64,000 nt of DNA from Desulfosarcina widdelii (GCF_009688965.1 NZ_AP021875.1:2232001-2296000); one strand, 5' to 3'. Positions 33,537 to 43,251 are shown, numbered from the stretch's first letter. The notes: generated by a model not told the origin, from the sequence alone. Made by a program: numbers and translations.

Positions 33537-35438
33537 ATGCCCTCGGGCCGTAGAAAACGCAAACTGAGCGCTATTCTCAGTGCCGATGTAAAAGGGTATA
33601 GCCGCCTTATGGGAGACGACGAGCTTGCAACAGTTGACACACTAAAAGAATACAGGAAGGTTCTGGCAACCCATATCGACCAGTACAACGGCCGGGTGGT
33701 CGACTCCCCGGGAGACAACCTGCTGGCCCAGTTTTCAAGCGTTGTGGATGCAGTGGAGTGCGCGGTTGCAATACAGGGGGATATCAGCGGAAGAAATACT
33801 GCGTTATCTGTAAATCGTAAAATGGAGTTTCGTATCGGGATCAACCTTGGAGATGTTATCGAGGATGGGGACCGCATTTACGGCGATGGAATCAACATTG
33901 CGGCCCGGATAGAAGGCATTTCCGAAGGCGGCGGCATTTGCATCTCCGGCACTGCCTATGACCAGGTCAAGAACAAGCTAAACCTGGGTTTTGAATTCCT
34001 CGGAAAACAAACCGTCAAGAATATTTCCGATCCTGTGAGGGTATATCGAATTCGGCCTGAGTCCAAAACCAGCGGCGAGGCACCTGGTCGGAAAAGGAAA
34101 AAATCGGGTCTGTGGCGAAAAGCGATTCTGTATGGGGTTTTTATCCTGACGATTACAGGTGTTGCGTGGGCGATTTTGATTTTTTTTCTTCATTCAAGTC
34201 CTGAAGATGTCGCTTCCGTTGAGAAAATGATGTTTCCCCTGCCCGATAAACCTTCAATTGCCGTGTTGCCCTTCGTCAACATGAGCCGCGATCAGGATCA
34301 GGAGTACTTCGCCGACGGAGTCAGTGAAAACATCATTACAGCCCTTTCCTATATTCCCCAAATGTTCGTCATCGCCCGCAACTCGACTTTTACATACAAA
34401 GGTAAACCGGTTAAGGTCCAGCAAGTGAGCGAAGAACTTGGCGTTCAGTACGTCCTGGAAGGAAGCGTCCAGAGGTCCGGCGACAAAATCAGGGTAACGG
34501 CCCAGTTGATAGATGCCACTAACGGTCACCACCTGTGGGCAGAGCGCTATGATCGGGAACTGAAAGATATTTTTGCCCTGCAAGATGAAATCACACTGAA
34601 AATTCTCACTGCCCTGCAGGTCAAGCTTACCGAAGGTGAGCAGGCCCGACTGTGGGGTACGACGGACAACCTTGAGGCTTGGGGCAATGTCATCAAAGGA
34701 ACTGCCCTTTTTGAGCAGTTTACAAAGCAAGGCAACTCCAGGGCACAGCAGTTCTTTGAACGGGCCGCAGCGTTGGACCCGAATTGGGATATTGCCTGGA
34801 CCATGTTAGCCTGGACGCACTGGGCCGAAGCAGGTATCGGATGGGGCGAGTCTCCTGCCGAATCTATCCGGCAAGCGATTGAATTTGCTGAAAAGGCCGC
34901 AGCGATCAATAACACCCTGCCTGAGGTTAATTCACTCTGGAGCAATATCTACCTGGCCCAGGGGGAGTACGATAAGGCCATTAGTGAGGGCGAGAAGGCA
35001 ATCGCCCTTGGCCCCAACAATGCTTTATGTCATATCCTTTTGGCGTATACCATGACCGCTGCGGGAAGGTTCGATGAAGCGATCGAACTTGCCGAAAAAG
35101 CCATGCGCCTCAGTCCCTATAGCCCGGCCTGGTATTTAATGATGATAGACGATGCCTACCGAATGGCCGGTCGTTATGAAGAAGCGCTTGCCATAGGAAA
35201 CCAACACCTGGATCGTTGCCTTCAAGGCGAGTGCGAGCCCTTCACGGCGCATATGGGCCTGGCAGCGACTTACATTGGTCTTGGCCGAATAAAAGAGGCT
35301 CGAAGTCACGTCTCAGAACTATTAAAAATAATGCCCGACCTTTCCTTGGACAAAGCGCGAAACATGTTCTCATTCAAAGACCCGGCCCACGTGGAACGCT
35401 GCCTTGACGCCCTGCGCCGAGCCGGACTGCCTGAATGA
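33537..35438 (+). CDS. Class III adenylate/guanylate cyclase with membrane helix, TolB/FlgO-like domain and TPRs
   Basis: A 633-residue protein. A class III cyclase domain at residues 8-170 shows the metal Asp in SADVKGYSR, a second Asp in SPGDNLLAQF, and GDGINIAARIEGISEGGGICISG with the Asn/Arg transition-state pair. One membrane helix lies at about 200-222. A domain beginning IAVLPFVNMSRDQDQEYFADGVSENI (residues 240-350) is followed by TPR repeats to the end. The layout is common in Proteobacteria and rhizobia, with the cyclase cytosolic and the TPRs outside or the reverse. The product is cAMP most likely. Single gene; AAAGG precedes the ATG. Confidence 0.9.
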   Translation: MPSGRRKRKLSAILSADVKGYSRLMGDDELATVDTLKEYRKVLATHIDQYNGRVVDSPGDNLLAQFSSVVDAVECAVAIQGDISGRNTALSVNRKMEFRIGINLGDVIEDGDRIYGDGINIAARIEGISEGGGICISGTAYDQVKNKLNLGFEFLGKQTVKNISDPVRVYRIRPESKTSGEAPGRKRKKSGLWRKAILYGVFILTITGVAWAILIFFLHSSPEDVASVEKMMFPLPDKPSIAVLPFVNMSRDQDQEYFADGVSENIITALSYIPQMFVIARNSTFTYKGKPVKVQQVSEELGVQYVLEGSVQRSGDKIRVTAQLIDATNGHHLWAERYDRELKDIFALQDEITLKILTALQVKLTEGEQARLWGTTDNLEAWGNVIKGTALFEQFTKQGNSRAQQFFERAAALDPNWDIAWTMLAWTHWAEAGIGWGESPAESIRQAIEFAEKAAAINNTLPEVNSLWSNIYLAQGEYDKAISEGEKAIALGPNNALCHILLAYTMTAAGRFDEAIELAEKAMRLSPYSPAWYLMMIDDAYRMAGRYEEALAIGNQHLDRCLQGECEPFTAHMGLAATYIGLGRIKEARSHVSELLKIMPDLSLDKARNMFSFKDPAHVERCLDALRRAGLPE

Positions 35439-35922
35439 GTTAACGATCATTTTGGGGTCTGATCGTAATCTCATGTTTTCGGCATTAAAAAAGGTCGATT
35501 AAGGTGATTTCGGCCGCCTGTTTTCAGTATTTTTCAAAACATAACAATGTGATACTGCAACTCCTTTTGAGACCCATTTTTTTGGATAGCCATGGTGCAC
35601 CCCTCTTGCCATGATTTTTTTCACTGACCCGAGCTGCATCCATCCAAACATTTGAAAAAAACGTGATTCGAAAGCTAATCTCAACACATTACAGATGCAC
35701 CAGTCTGATCGCTACCCCAGTATTTTGTATTTGCCTTACAACCTGACATGCCAAGTTGATCGATATCTTACTGATTTCTTTGGACTTTTTTTCCATCGCA
35801 TCGCTGCCGAACAATTGATGCCGCAAAGATGACATTAACAGCGATTGTCAATTTGGTTTAAAAGAAGTAATTTATTCCTGAAAAATAAGCGAATCAGCAC
35901 TGTCAAAACATCGGCGGTAATA
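35439..35922. other. Intergenic stretch before the hybrid kinase
   Basis: About 480 bases without a supported gene. A minus-strand frame at 35499-35687 has no family signs. The kinase frame is open from 35845 with a TTG, but the ATG at 35923 is preferred. Confidence 0.4.
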
Positions 35923-38697
35923 ATGGTCGGAACGCCACTGCAAAAAAATCTGAAAAATAGAATTCGTCATCTCGAAACAAGAGTCAACGTTTTGGAGAAG
36001 ACTAAGAATTACTACAGAGCCTTCTTCGATCATAGTTTGTATGGTGCGGTTATCCTTGATCCTGAAACGTTGCGGCCTATCGAATTCAATGATCAGGTAT
36101 GCAAACAACTGGGCTATACCCGTGACGAATTCGCCCGGCTACGCCTGCCTGACATCGAAGCAAAGGAAAAGACCGAAGAGACGCGGGCGCATATTCAGAA
36201 GGTATTTAAAGATGGTTCCGATGACTTTGAAACGCTGCAACTGACAAAACAGGGTGAAATCATAAATGTTCAAGTTACAGCACAGGTAATTAATATTGAA
36301 GATCAACAAGTTTACCACTGCATCTGGCGGGATATCACCCAAAAGAAAATAGCGGAAGAAACGATTCGCAAGAGTGAAAAGCATTACCGGCTGCTCACAG
36401 AAAACGCGACCGACACGATATGGATGATGAGCCTTGACGGCAAATTTCTTTACCACAGCCCTTCGGTCCAAAAGCTACGGGGCTATACACCATCGGAGGC
36501 CAATCAAATCACCCTGGAGCAGACATTGACGCCCGAAAGCATGTCATTCGTTCGAGGTATTTTCCAGGAAGAAAGCAACAAGCCCTTAGAACAGCGATGG
36601 GCGGACCGGACCATAGAACTGGAAATGTATCGGAAAGATGGCACCACTATTTGGGTGGAGGTGTCCGTAAGGGCGGTAATGGATGAAAACGGCGATGTTA
36701 CAGGCCTGCAAGGCAGCACGCGTAACATAGAAGAACGGAAACAGGCGGAAATTTCCTTGCTTCGGTCTGAAAAAAAATGGCGAAACATTCTCGTCAACAC
36801 CCCCCAAATAGGCATTTCCTTAAATTCAGATGCAAAAATAATATTTGCCAATGAACATTTTCAAAAACTGACCGGCTGGAAGGATAAGGAAATCGTCGGG
36901 CAGGATTGGATTGACATGTTCATTCCCGAAGCCATACGGGAAGAAATCCGATCTGTATTTGACCAAACCATGAGTCAGAAGGAGGCTCTTGAATTCTCAA
37001 CCTATGAAAACGAAATTCTTACAAGATCCGGGGAACTTCGTCATATCGGCTGGTCAAACGCTTTTACAAAGGATGCACATGGAAAAATTCTGGATGTCAC
37101 TTGCCTGGGCGTCGATTTAACGGAACGCATCCATGCCGAACAGGCGTTGAAAGAGGCCAAAGAAAGATTTCAGGTTCTCGTCGAGAAATCTCCAATGGGG
37201 CTGTCTCTGATTGATCAAAACGGACATTATAAATATCTAAACCCAAGGTTTGTCGAAATGTTCGGGTACTCCATAGAGCAGATTCCTACAGGCAACGATT
37301 GGTTTAAGAGGGCTTTTCCAGATGAAAAATACCGCAGCCTGGTCGTTGATTCCTGGATAGAGGACAAGCAAAATTATGGTGTCGGTGAATCCCGCCCGAG
37401 AACCTATATTGTCACATGCCATGACGGTTCAAAAAAAACCGTCAACTTTAAACCGGTGACACTGCGTTCTGGAGATCAATTTGTAATTTACGAGGATATC
37501 AGCGATAAAATAAAACTTGAAGATCAGCTCCGCCAAGCGCAAAAAATGGAGTCCATCGGCACTCTGGCCGACGGGATCGCCCATGATTTCAACAATATTT
37601 TAACACCTCTGCTGGGATATGCCGAACTGCTTAAGGTAGATTTGCCGGAGGGCAGCCCGTTGCAGCAATATGTGGATGAAATCCTTCGTGCGACCTTGAG
37701 ATCAAAAGATCTTGTCAAACAGATCTTAACATTTAGCCGTCAATCAGCCCATGAAGTGATGCCCGTTCGCCTCCAGAAGATATTGAAAGAGGCGCTCAAT
37801 TTGTGCAGATCGACAATTCCTTCCAATATCGAAATTGATTGGAATGTTCGGGATGACTGCGGCTTGGCAATGGCGGACGCCATCCAGATCCACCAGATCG
37901 CTATGAACCTGATCACCAATGCATACCATGCCGTAGAACCTGCCGGCGGAAAAATATCCGTTGAACTCAAAGAAGTCGGAATAGAAGGTGGTGACGCTAT
38001 CAGCAGTTTACTGAAGCCAGGCCGGTACGCCCTGCTTTCAGTTTCTGACACGGGCTGCGGTATTGATCCGGAAATAATGGACAAGATCTTCGAACCCTAT
38101 TTCACTACAAAAGAGAAGGGAAAGGGAACCGGCCTCGGGTTATCCCTGGTCTACGGCATCATAAGAGAGCATAATGGCGATATTAAAGTATACAGCGAGT
38201 TTGGGAAAGGGACGACCTTCAATGTATATTTACCATTGATAGAAGAAGCCGTTGAGACGTTTAAACCGAATCCCGTTGAAATGGACATGAAGGGAAACGA
38301 GCGAATCTTGCTGGTTGACGATGAAGATGCGATCGTGCGGCTTGAAAAAAAGCAATTAGAGCGGCTCGGTTACCATGTAGCCTCCTTTATCGCCAGCCCC
38401 GACGCCCTGGAGGCCTTCAGATCCGCTCCCGAAGCCTTTGACCTCGTGATCTCGGACATGACGATGCCTTATATGACAGGCGACCAACTGGCCAAGGAGT
38501 TAATCGAAATCCGACCGGACATACCCGTTATTATATGCACCGGTTTCAGCGAAAGGATTAATCGGAAAAAGGCTGCGGCCATCGGGATCAAAGGCTTCCT
38601 GATGAAGCCCGTCGTCAATTCCAAAATTGCCGAGATGGTCCGCAACGTCCTGGATGGAGCCAAAAAGAATACCCATGGGAGATTCATGGCCACATAA
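35923..38697 (+). CDS. Multi-PAS hybrid histidine kinase with receiver domain
   Basis: A soluble kinase of about 924 residues. It has a coiled coil (NRIRHLETRVNVLEK), four PAS/PAC units at roughly 30-155, 155-280, 280-410 and 410-535 (each ending in DITQKK, STRNIEER, GVDLTER, YEDISDK), a HisKA box GTLADGIAHDFNNILTPLLGYAELL, an HATPase domain (DTGCGIDPE, TTKEKGKGTGLGLSLVYGI) and a C-terminal receiver (VDDEDAIVRL, phospho-Asp in VISDMTMPYMTG, Lys in FLMKPV). No partner regulator is adjacent. Cytosolic multi-PAS sensors often sense redox or ligands. A TTG start at 35845 would add 26 residues. Confidence 0.9.
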   Translation: MVGTPLQKNLKNRIRHLETRVNVLEKTKNYYRAFFDHSLYGAVILDPETLRPIEFNDQVCKQLGYTRDEFARLRLPDIEAKEKTEETRAHIQKVFKDGSDDFETLQLTKQGEIINVQVTAQVINIEDQQVYHCIWRDITQKKIAEETIRKSEKHYRLLTENATDTIWMMSLDGKFLYHSPSVQKLRGYTPSEANQITLEQTLTPESMSFVRGIFQEESNKPLEQRWADRTIELEMYRKDGTTIWVEVSVRAVMDENGDVTGLQGSTRNIEERKQAEISLLRSEKKWRNILVNTPQIGISLNSDAKIIFANEHFQKLTGWKDKEIVGQDWIDMFIPEAIREEIRSVFDQTMSQKEALEFSTYENEILTRSGELRHIGWSNAFTKDAHGKILDVTCLGVDLTERIHAEQALKEAKERFQVLVEKSPMGLSLIDQNGHYKYLNPRFVEMFGYSIEQIPTGNDWFKRAFPDEKYRSLVVDSWIEDKQNYGVGESRPRTYIVTCHDGSKKTVNFKPVTLRSGDQFVIYEDISDKIKLEDQLRQAQKMESIGTLADGIAHDFNNILTPLLGYAELLKVDLPEGSPLQQYVDEILRATLRSKDLVKQILTFSRQSAHEVMPVRLQKILKEALNLCRSTIPSNIEIDWNVRDDCGLAMADAIQIHQIAMNLITNAYHAVEPAGGKISVELKEVGIEGGDAISSLLKPGRYALLSVSDTGCGIDPEIMDKIFEPYFTTKEKGKGTGLGLSLVYGIIREHNGDIKVYSEFGKGTTFNVYLPLIEEAVETFKPNPVEMDMKGNERILLVDDEDAIVRLEKKQLERLGYHVASFIASPDALEAFRSAPEAFDLVISDMTMPYMTGDQLAKELIEIRPDIPVIICTGFSERINRKKAAAIGIKGFLMKPVVNSKIAEMVRNVLDGAKKNTHGRFMAT

Positions 38698-38779
38698 AAA
38701 AAGGCATCTAAGGTTTTCTGACGATATCAAGAGGGCGTACGCACTCGATCCCAGTAAAATTGTGGAGTTTGGGGGACGG

Positions 38780-39145
38780 CTAATCTCTTTTTTTCCTGAG
38801 GATCGTTTTAGGGGGACGTTGCTTTCTTTTTAAACATAAATCTTCGCCCTTTTTTTCTACGGCAAAAAGGGCCGTTTCATCCAAACTCAATGAATCTACC
38901 AGTTTTTTGGGAATGATAAGGCTGCCGCGACTGTTGATTCCAACGATGTTGTTCACCTTCTTTTCCCTGGTACCCTTCTTTATGGACGGCACCTTGTCCA
39001 ATGCTACAAGAGCGTCCATATAAGCAACCTTAAGGGCGCCCAAAGATTTAAACCCGAATTGTTGCATGATTTCCTTGCTGGGTTTTCCCATTTCGATTGC
39101 CTGAACCAAGGCGTTGTGATCGATTAACCGTTTACGAACCATCAT
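38780..39145 (-). CDS. AbrB/SpoVT-type DNA-binding regulator, copy 2
   Basis: A 121-residue paralogue of the protein at 16294-16659, differing at about a dozen positions (for example A3V, V8I, S110P). It keeps the N-terminal helical region, the swapped-hairpin AbrB domain with NSRGSLIIPKKLVDSL, and the basic C-terminus. Similarity also extends to the bases after the stop and to TTGATACAACAA upstream. The pair probably arose by duplication and may form heteromers or bind the same operators. No toxin gene is next to either copy. Confidence 0.8.
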   Translation of the reverse strand: MMVRKRLIDHNALVQAIEMGKPSKEIMQQFGFKSLGALKVAYMDALVALDKVPSIKKGTREKKVNNIVGINSRGSLIIPKKLVDSLSLDETALFAVEKKGEDLCLKRKQRPPKTILRKKRD

Positions 39146-39550
39146 CGTTCCTTTACAAAAATTTCATCCATCAAATATTGCGATTTGTTGTTGTATCAAT
39201 GTTTACATTTTTACGCAAAACCTCTCGCGGGAGAGCGCAGCTTATCCCTCCCGGATCTGCAAGCGAGGTTCGGAATGCTTTAAAAAAGTCGCATTAACAG
39301 AAAAAACGGTACGTATAATACCGTTGGGTTAATGTCAATTGTGGAAGAAAAAAAACGCTGGTATTGGCTTAATAGTGGTCCAGGGCGGGATCCTCGAGCT
39401 TGGATGCCTGTTCAGTTGAATTTTAGGCAATCATTGCTGCGCATCATTTTGATAAGGAACTTCTTTCCACTATAATTTCTTTATGTTATTGAAAACACCG
39501 CGAGCCGGAAAAATACGCGACGGAAAGACCGTGAGCACAAAAAATTCCAT
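39146..39550. other. Intergenic stretch with a palindrome
   Basis: About 400 bases without a gene. It contains the conserved TTGATACAACAA element upstream of the AbrB-like gene and the inverted repeat AACGGTA-N7-TACCGTT at 39305-39325. A G/A-rich segment near 39490-39540 shows no riboswitch match that I could support. Confidence 0.4.
39305..39325. promoter_or_regulatory. Palindrome AACGGTA-N7-TACCGTT
   Basis: A 7-bp perfect inverted repeat, the size of a dimeric repressor site, 160 bases upstream of the AbrB-like gene start. The binding protein is unknown. Confidence 0.4.
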
Positions 39551-40450
39551 CTATTTTTGCTTGTGCGGCCTGAAAACGATAAAATTGCAAAGTTTGCAGA
39601 TGTCGAAGCCGGGGTAGGTTTCTCCCGTTCGGGGGAAAGACGGACCGCCATCACGAACCGTTCGCTCCAGCATCCAATGAACCGTAGGTTCTACATGATC
39701 TCCGGGCCACACCCAATTGATTTCGCTCTGTTCGGTTTTGCCGGCGGTTTTGCTGCTGCTGCACATGGGGGTGATGTTTGGTTTGGCCGTAACGTGGCAC
39801 TGGACGCAGCCATGGCAGATCGAGGAGTTCATCGTCATGATCATCTCGAAGGGATGTACGTCATAGGCCGCACACCAATCGTTGCCGAGGTGATAGGCCT
39901 GAAGAACGTCGCAGACGCCATGAACCACATCCGGTTTAAAGGGGGCCTTGTGCAAAGGGGCGGTGGCAAAGGCCAGCAGCCCTTCAGGGAGACGTTTTTT
40001 GGTGCGGACGAATCTTTCAGCCTGATCCCAGCTTTTCGTATATTTCAAATGACTCTTTATTTCGGCGTCGTCCAACTCTTTCCACCCCATCACGTACTTG
40101 GCGTTGGAGCATCCGGTCTCATGGCTGGTTCCCAATAGTATATCACCGCGCATTCGGGATGCGGCGATGAAATGGCAGAAGGTATAGGCGTGCATGGCCG
40201 TCTTGTACTCGTTGTTGTTTTTGAAGTCCTCAATATCATCTTCGGAATAGAAGTACTTTACGGCCACCGGATAATAGGTCGTTTTGAGAAGATTTCGCAA
40301 CGCAAAAACAATGTCTGCATTGCTGAGGACACCGCTATTTCGGTCTGCGTTGTCCAGAAGCGCTTTGGCCAAAGCGACATCATCCAGATACATCTGGCTA
40401 TTGATGGGAGTTGCTATTTCACGGGCTGCCGGAGCGGGATCGTATGCCAT
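39551..40450 (-). CDS. DUF169 family protein, Cys-rich
   Basis: A protein of about 299 residues of the DUF169 family (LLKTTYYPVAVKYFYSEDDIEDF, TFCHFIAASRMRGDILLG, and GCSNAKYVMGW). Several cysteines are in pairs (NSSICHGCVQCHVTAKPNITPMC and FDICKLCNF), suggesting a metal or iron-sulfur site. DUF169 proteins are common in anaerobes, without an established reaction. The ATG at 40450 has GGAGG eight bases upstream; the TTG at 40456 is the alternative. The divergent or upstream LysR gene is a possible regulator, 330 bases away on the same strand. Confidence 0.8.
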   Translation of the reverse strand: MAYDPAPAAREIATPINSQMYLDDVALAKALLDNADRNSGVLSNADIVFALRNLLKTTYYPVAVKYFYSEDDIEDFKNNNEYKTAMHAYTFCHFIAASRMRGDILLGTSHETGCSNAKYVMGWKELDDAEIKSHLKYTKSWDQAERFVRTKKRLPEGLLAFATAPLHKAPFKPDVVHGVCDVLQAYHLGNDWCAAYDVHPFEMIMTMNSSICHGCVQCHVTAKPNITPMCSSSKTAGKTEQSEINWVWPGDHVEPTVHWMLERTVRDGGPSFPRTGETYPGFDICKLCNFIVFRPHKQK

Positions 40451-40785
40451 TTTCAATCCTCCTTTGATGGGTATGAATTGACGTTGTTACAGGTCTTATT
40501 GGAACATGGGAATAGTTGATTTAACCGAGAATCAAATGTCATGCCGTTTTGCGTATTTCTCGAAAAAATTATATCTAATTGTAATTTTATAAGAAATTGA
40601 TCTCTAAATGGACTGACAGGTATTTCTTACATGCTTGCGTGGGTGCGTTGTGTCTCTTATGTAATAACCAAAGGGTGCAAATCGTTCCGCATTCACCACG
40701 GCGTTGGATGAAAGGTCGTGGGCTTTCTGATGCCCGGCGTTCATGTTCAGTTTTGAATGATATAAAAGGGTAGGCGAAGGATATC

Positions 40786-41667
40786 TCAATTCAGCAGTTC
40801 AACATTGTCCGATATGGCCAGTTCATTGAATCGCACAACGATATGATCCGACAGGAAATCCACCGCTTTCGAAGATGGGCTCGGGGCTTTGATCAGTGTG
40901 ACCACGGCCGAAGGCAATTCCGGGAATCCGTCCGCCGGCCCGAGAATCCGGACGCCCCTGGAAAGTGTGTTTCGGCCGACCGGTGCAATGGCCAGACCCC
41001 CTTTCACCGCAGCCAGAAGGGCAGAGGTGCTGGGACTGGTGAACGCAATACGATAGTTTCGATTCTGGCCGTCAAGGGATTTAATGGCCCACTGGCGATA
41101 AATGCATTGGTTGTCGTAAACAGCAATCGGCAGCGGTTCCTGCTCATGGGTTAGATGCTTATTGGACGTTATCCAGACAACTGGCTCGTGATGGATGGTC
41201 ACACCGCGTTGCGGAACTTCGCTGTTGATTACCACGGCGAGATCAAGCTCTTTTCGATCGACTGCCGCTGCCAGTTGGGGGCTTGGATCGCATAAAACAT
41301 CCACCTGAACCTGAGGGTAAACGGCTGTAAACCGGGACAGGACTTCCGGAAGCATTCGGTCGGAAAAGTCGTACGGTGCTCCCATGCGCACACGGCCTGA
41401 AATTTCCGGCCGTGAAACTGCAGCAATGGCTTCATCATGGAGGCTTAGTATCCGACGGGCATAATGAAGCAAAGTCTGTCCCTCGGGGGTGAGCGTCATC
41501 GATCTGCCGTTGCGAAGAAACAACGGTTTTCCCACCGCCTCTTCCAATCGCTTCATCTGCATGCTCACGGCGGACTGGGTGCGGTGCACCATCAAAGCCG
41601 CAGCTGTATAGCTTTCCGAATCGGCCGCGGCTATAAATGTTCGCAGCAAATCTGTGGATAATTCCAA
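40786..41667 (-). CDS. LysR-family transcriptional regulator
   Basis: A 293-residue regulator with an N-terminal winged helix (LLRTFIAAADSESYTAAALMVHRTQSAVSMQMKRLEEAVGKPLFLRNGRSMTLTPEGQTLL) and a periplasmic-binding-like effector domain (RVRMGAPYDFSDRMLPEVL, LDLAVVINSE). It probably starts with TTG, since no in-frame ATG precedes the HTH. It lies upstream of the DUF169 gene on the same strand and diverges from two small ORFs with a good Shine-Dalgarno; either could be a target. The effector is unknown. Confidence 0.9.
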   Translation of the reverse strand: MELSTDLLRTFIAAADSESYTAAALMVHRTQSAVSMQMKRLEEAVGKPLFLRNGRSMTLTPEGQTLLHYARRILSLHDEAIAAVSRPEISGRVRMGAPYDFSDRMLPEVLSRFTAVYPQVQVDVLCDPSPQLAAAVDRKELDLAVVINSEVPQRGVTIHHEPVVWITSNKHLTHEQEPLPIAVYDNQCIYRQWAIKSLDGQNRNYRIAFTSPSTSALLAAVKGGLAIAPVGRNTLSRGVRILGPADGFPELPSAVVTLIKAPSPSSKAVDFLSDHIVVRFNELAISDNVELLN

Positions 41668-41776
41668 TTCAACACCAAATACATCAATTTATTTTATGTT
41701 TCGCATAAAAACAATTCATTTCCCTTATAGTTTTGTATGACTTATCTTTCTCTAAAAGTCAACAGGAGGGAATAAA

Positions 41777-41917
41777 ATGAGATTTTTCGGAGACGCACAA
41801 CCCAGTCATTTATCCATCAAATTGTTTGTTTTGGTTAAAATTCATCCCGGACCAAATGAGAAAAGATCAGTCGCTATGGTTGATGCTTTAGAGCGGGATG
41901 AAGGGGTTATCTTCTGA
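41777..41917 (+). CDS. Small ORF with strong ribosome site, 46 residues
   Basis: MRFFGDAQPSHLSIKLFVLVKIHPGPNEKRS... is preceded by a near-perfect Shine-Dalgarno (AGGAGGG, six bases before ATG). It diverges from the LysR gene with a 109-base gap. There is no recognisable family. The strong ribosome site supports translation, but the frame could be the damaged start of the next Cys-rich ORF. Confidence 0.45.
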   Translation: MRFFGDAQPSHLSIKLFVLVKIHPGPNEKRSVAMVDALERDEGVIF

Positions 41918-41977
41918 AGCACCCAGAACCACAAAAAATGAGTCATCATAGAGAAAACTCCGAATTTTCCGAAACCG

Positions 41978-42142
41978 GTGAAGGATGCTACACTCGAGGA
42001 TTTCTTGCGCAACTACTGGTGCCCACATTACGATGCGTGTTTGGTGGAAGCTGCGGCTTTAAATCTTGACCTGGACTGCAGCCGGTGTGGCTATAAAGAT
42101 GCCATCGTACCGGATGTCTCTTTTGAATGTGTTCTCCCATAA
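41978..42142 (+). CDS. Small Cys-rich ORF (possible zinc finger), 54 residues
   Basis: From a GTG the frame reads MKDATLEDFLRNYWCPHYDACLVEAAALNLDLDCSRCGYKD... Cysteines in CPHYDAC and CSRC could bind zinc. Similar short proteins are seen as singletons in sulfate reducers. The ribosome site is weak and the start uncertain. It follows the 46-residue ORF by 60 bases and may have been joined to it. Confidence 0.4.
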   Translation: MKDATLEDFLRNYWCPHYDACLVEAAALNLDLDCSRCGYKDAIVPDVSFECVLP

Positions 42143-42318
42143 ACATTTATGAAGGCGGCAATATCAAATGCGAATTGCCAATTCAACATAGGAGGCGTCA
42201 TAGTCTGGGATATATCACCTCAGGAGAGTTCAGCTCTCTTTACAGTTGTTTATCGATATGGCGCATAATCAAATACAGGGTACCGGCACTTCCATGGTTC
42301 TGCAAGCTTAGTTCGATT

Positions 42319-43251
42319 TCACACGCGCCACCAAAGGGGATCGATACCGGCACTGTGCGTGTTTTCCTGTCGTACCGCACCGTCAACGAAGAAAAGGTAA
42401 ACTGCCAGCTTGGTGGTCGAAGGGAATTCGTCATACCGCTGAACGAGTGGTTCTACGGCGCCTTCGCCCAATAGGATGACAGCCGCTGCAAGGTCCGTGC
42501 AACTCCCGCAGCTGTTTTTGGACTCGGCAAGAAACAGGTCTACGAGCTTTTCCGGCAGCCTGCTCAACCACTTTCCGGCTGCGACATCCGACAGTTTTTC
42601 CGCCCTGCTGCGTTCGGTTTCGCTTCGGGCCTCAACGAACCGGCGGGCAGACAGTTCTTCCAGGCGCTGCCGGATGCCAGGCAATGCTTTGTCCGCTTCC
42701 CACGTCTTTTCCACAATCACCTTGTTGCTCTTTGGGAAACGGATTTTGCTCACATCTTCGTTCAACCCGACGCACACGGAACCAGCCTTAGTGCGGCCTT
42801 GTTCGAGTTTCGACCAATGATCAATGTTGGAGAGATATACGTACGGACGGCGATAGATCCAGATGCCGGGATCCTGCTCGCTGCGCATGCTGATAATATA
42901 GCGCAGTCGATCCAGTTCCCAGTTGAGCAAAGGTTTGATATACAGTCGCCCTTCCCTTTTCACAAGTTTTGGCTTCCACTGCTTGACGACTGTTATACAG
43001 CCGGTTTTAAGGTCTTTTACACAAAGTTGGATCCGATCGCTTTTCACCTTTACCCGCGTGGGTTTGCCACCCATAAAGGGAATGATCCCGCCCCCGGAAA
43101 CGGAGTAGCGGTACTCGCGTTTGAAATAGGCGATCCGATCGCCGGTCGAACTGACAACCGGAGTATAGTGAAGTGTGGCTGCATGCAGGGTTCCACTCAC
43201 TACCAGTGAGATGAAGATAATAGCAAGAGAAGCCATCATGCTTTTTAGCAT
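42319..43251 (-). CDS. Exported hypothetical protein
   Basis: A 310-residue protein with a signal peptide (MMASLAIIFISLVVSGTLHAA). The mature part starts LHYTPVVSSTGDRIAYFKREYRYSVSGGG, like a beta-propeller or TolB-type first blade, and ends in a helical region (EELSARRFVEARSETERSRAEKLSDVA) with LAESKNSCGSCTDLAAAVILLGEGAVEPLVQRY. The CGSC motif could be redox-active. No family name can be given. It is a single gene. Confidence 0.65.
   Translation of the reverse strand: MLKSMMASLAIIFISLVVSGTLHAATLHYTPVVSSTGDRIAYFKREYRYSVSGGGIIPFMGGKPTRVKVKSDRIQLCVKDLKTGCITVVKQWKPKLVKREGRLYIKPLLNWELDRLRYIISMRSEQDPGIWIYRRPYVYLSNIDHWSKLEQGRTKAGSVCVGLNEDVSKIRFPKSNKVIVEKTWEADKALPGIRQRLEELSARRFVEARSETERSRAEKLSDVAAGKWLSRLPEKLVDLFLAESKNSCGSCTDLAAAVILLGEGAVEPLVQRYDEFPSTTKLAVYLFFVDGAVRQENTHSAGIDPLWWRV

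Noticed and set aside
39480..39550. A second GEMM riboswitch near the DUF169 gene
   Set aside because: A GACGGAAAGACCGTGAG segment looked suggestive, but the P1 strands, the GGCAAACC block and the GGGTTGCC end are missing.
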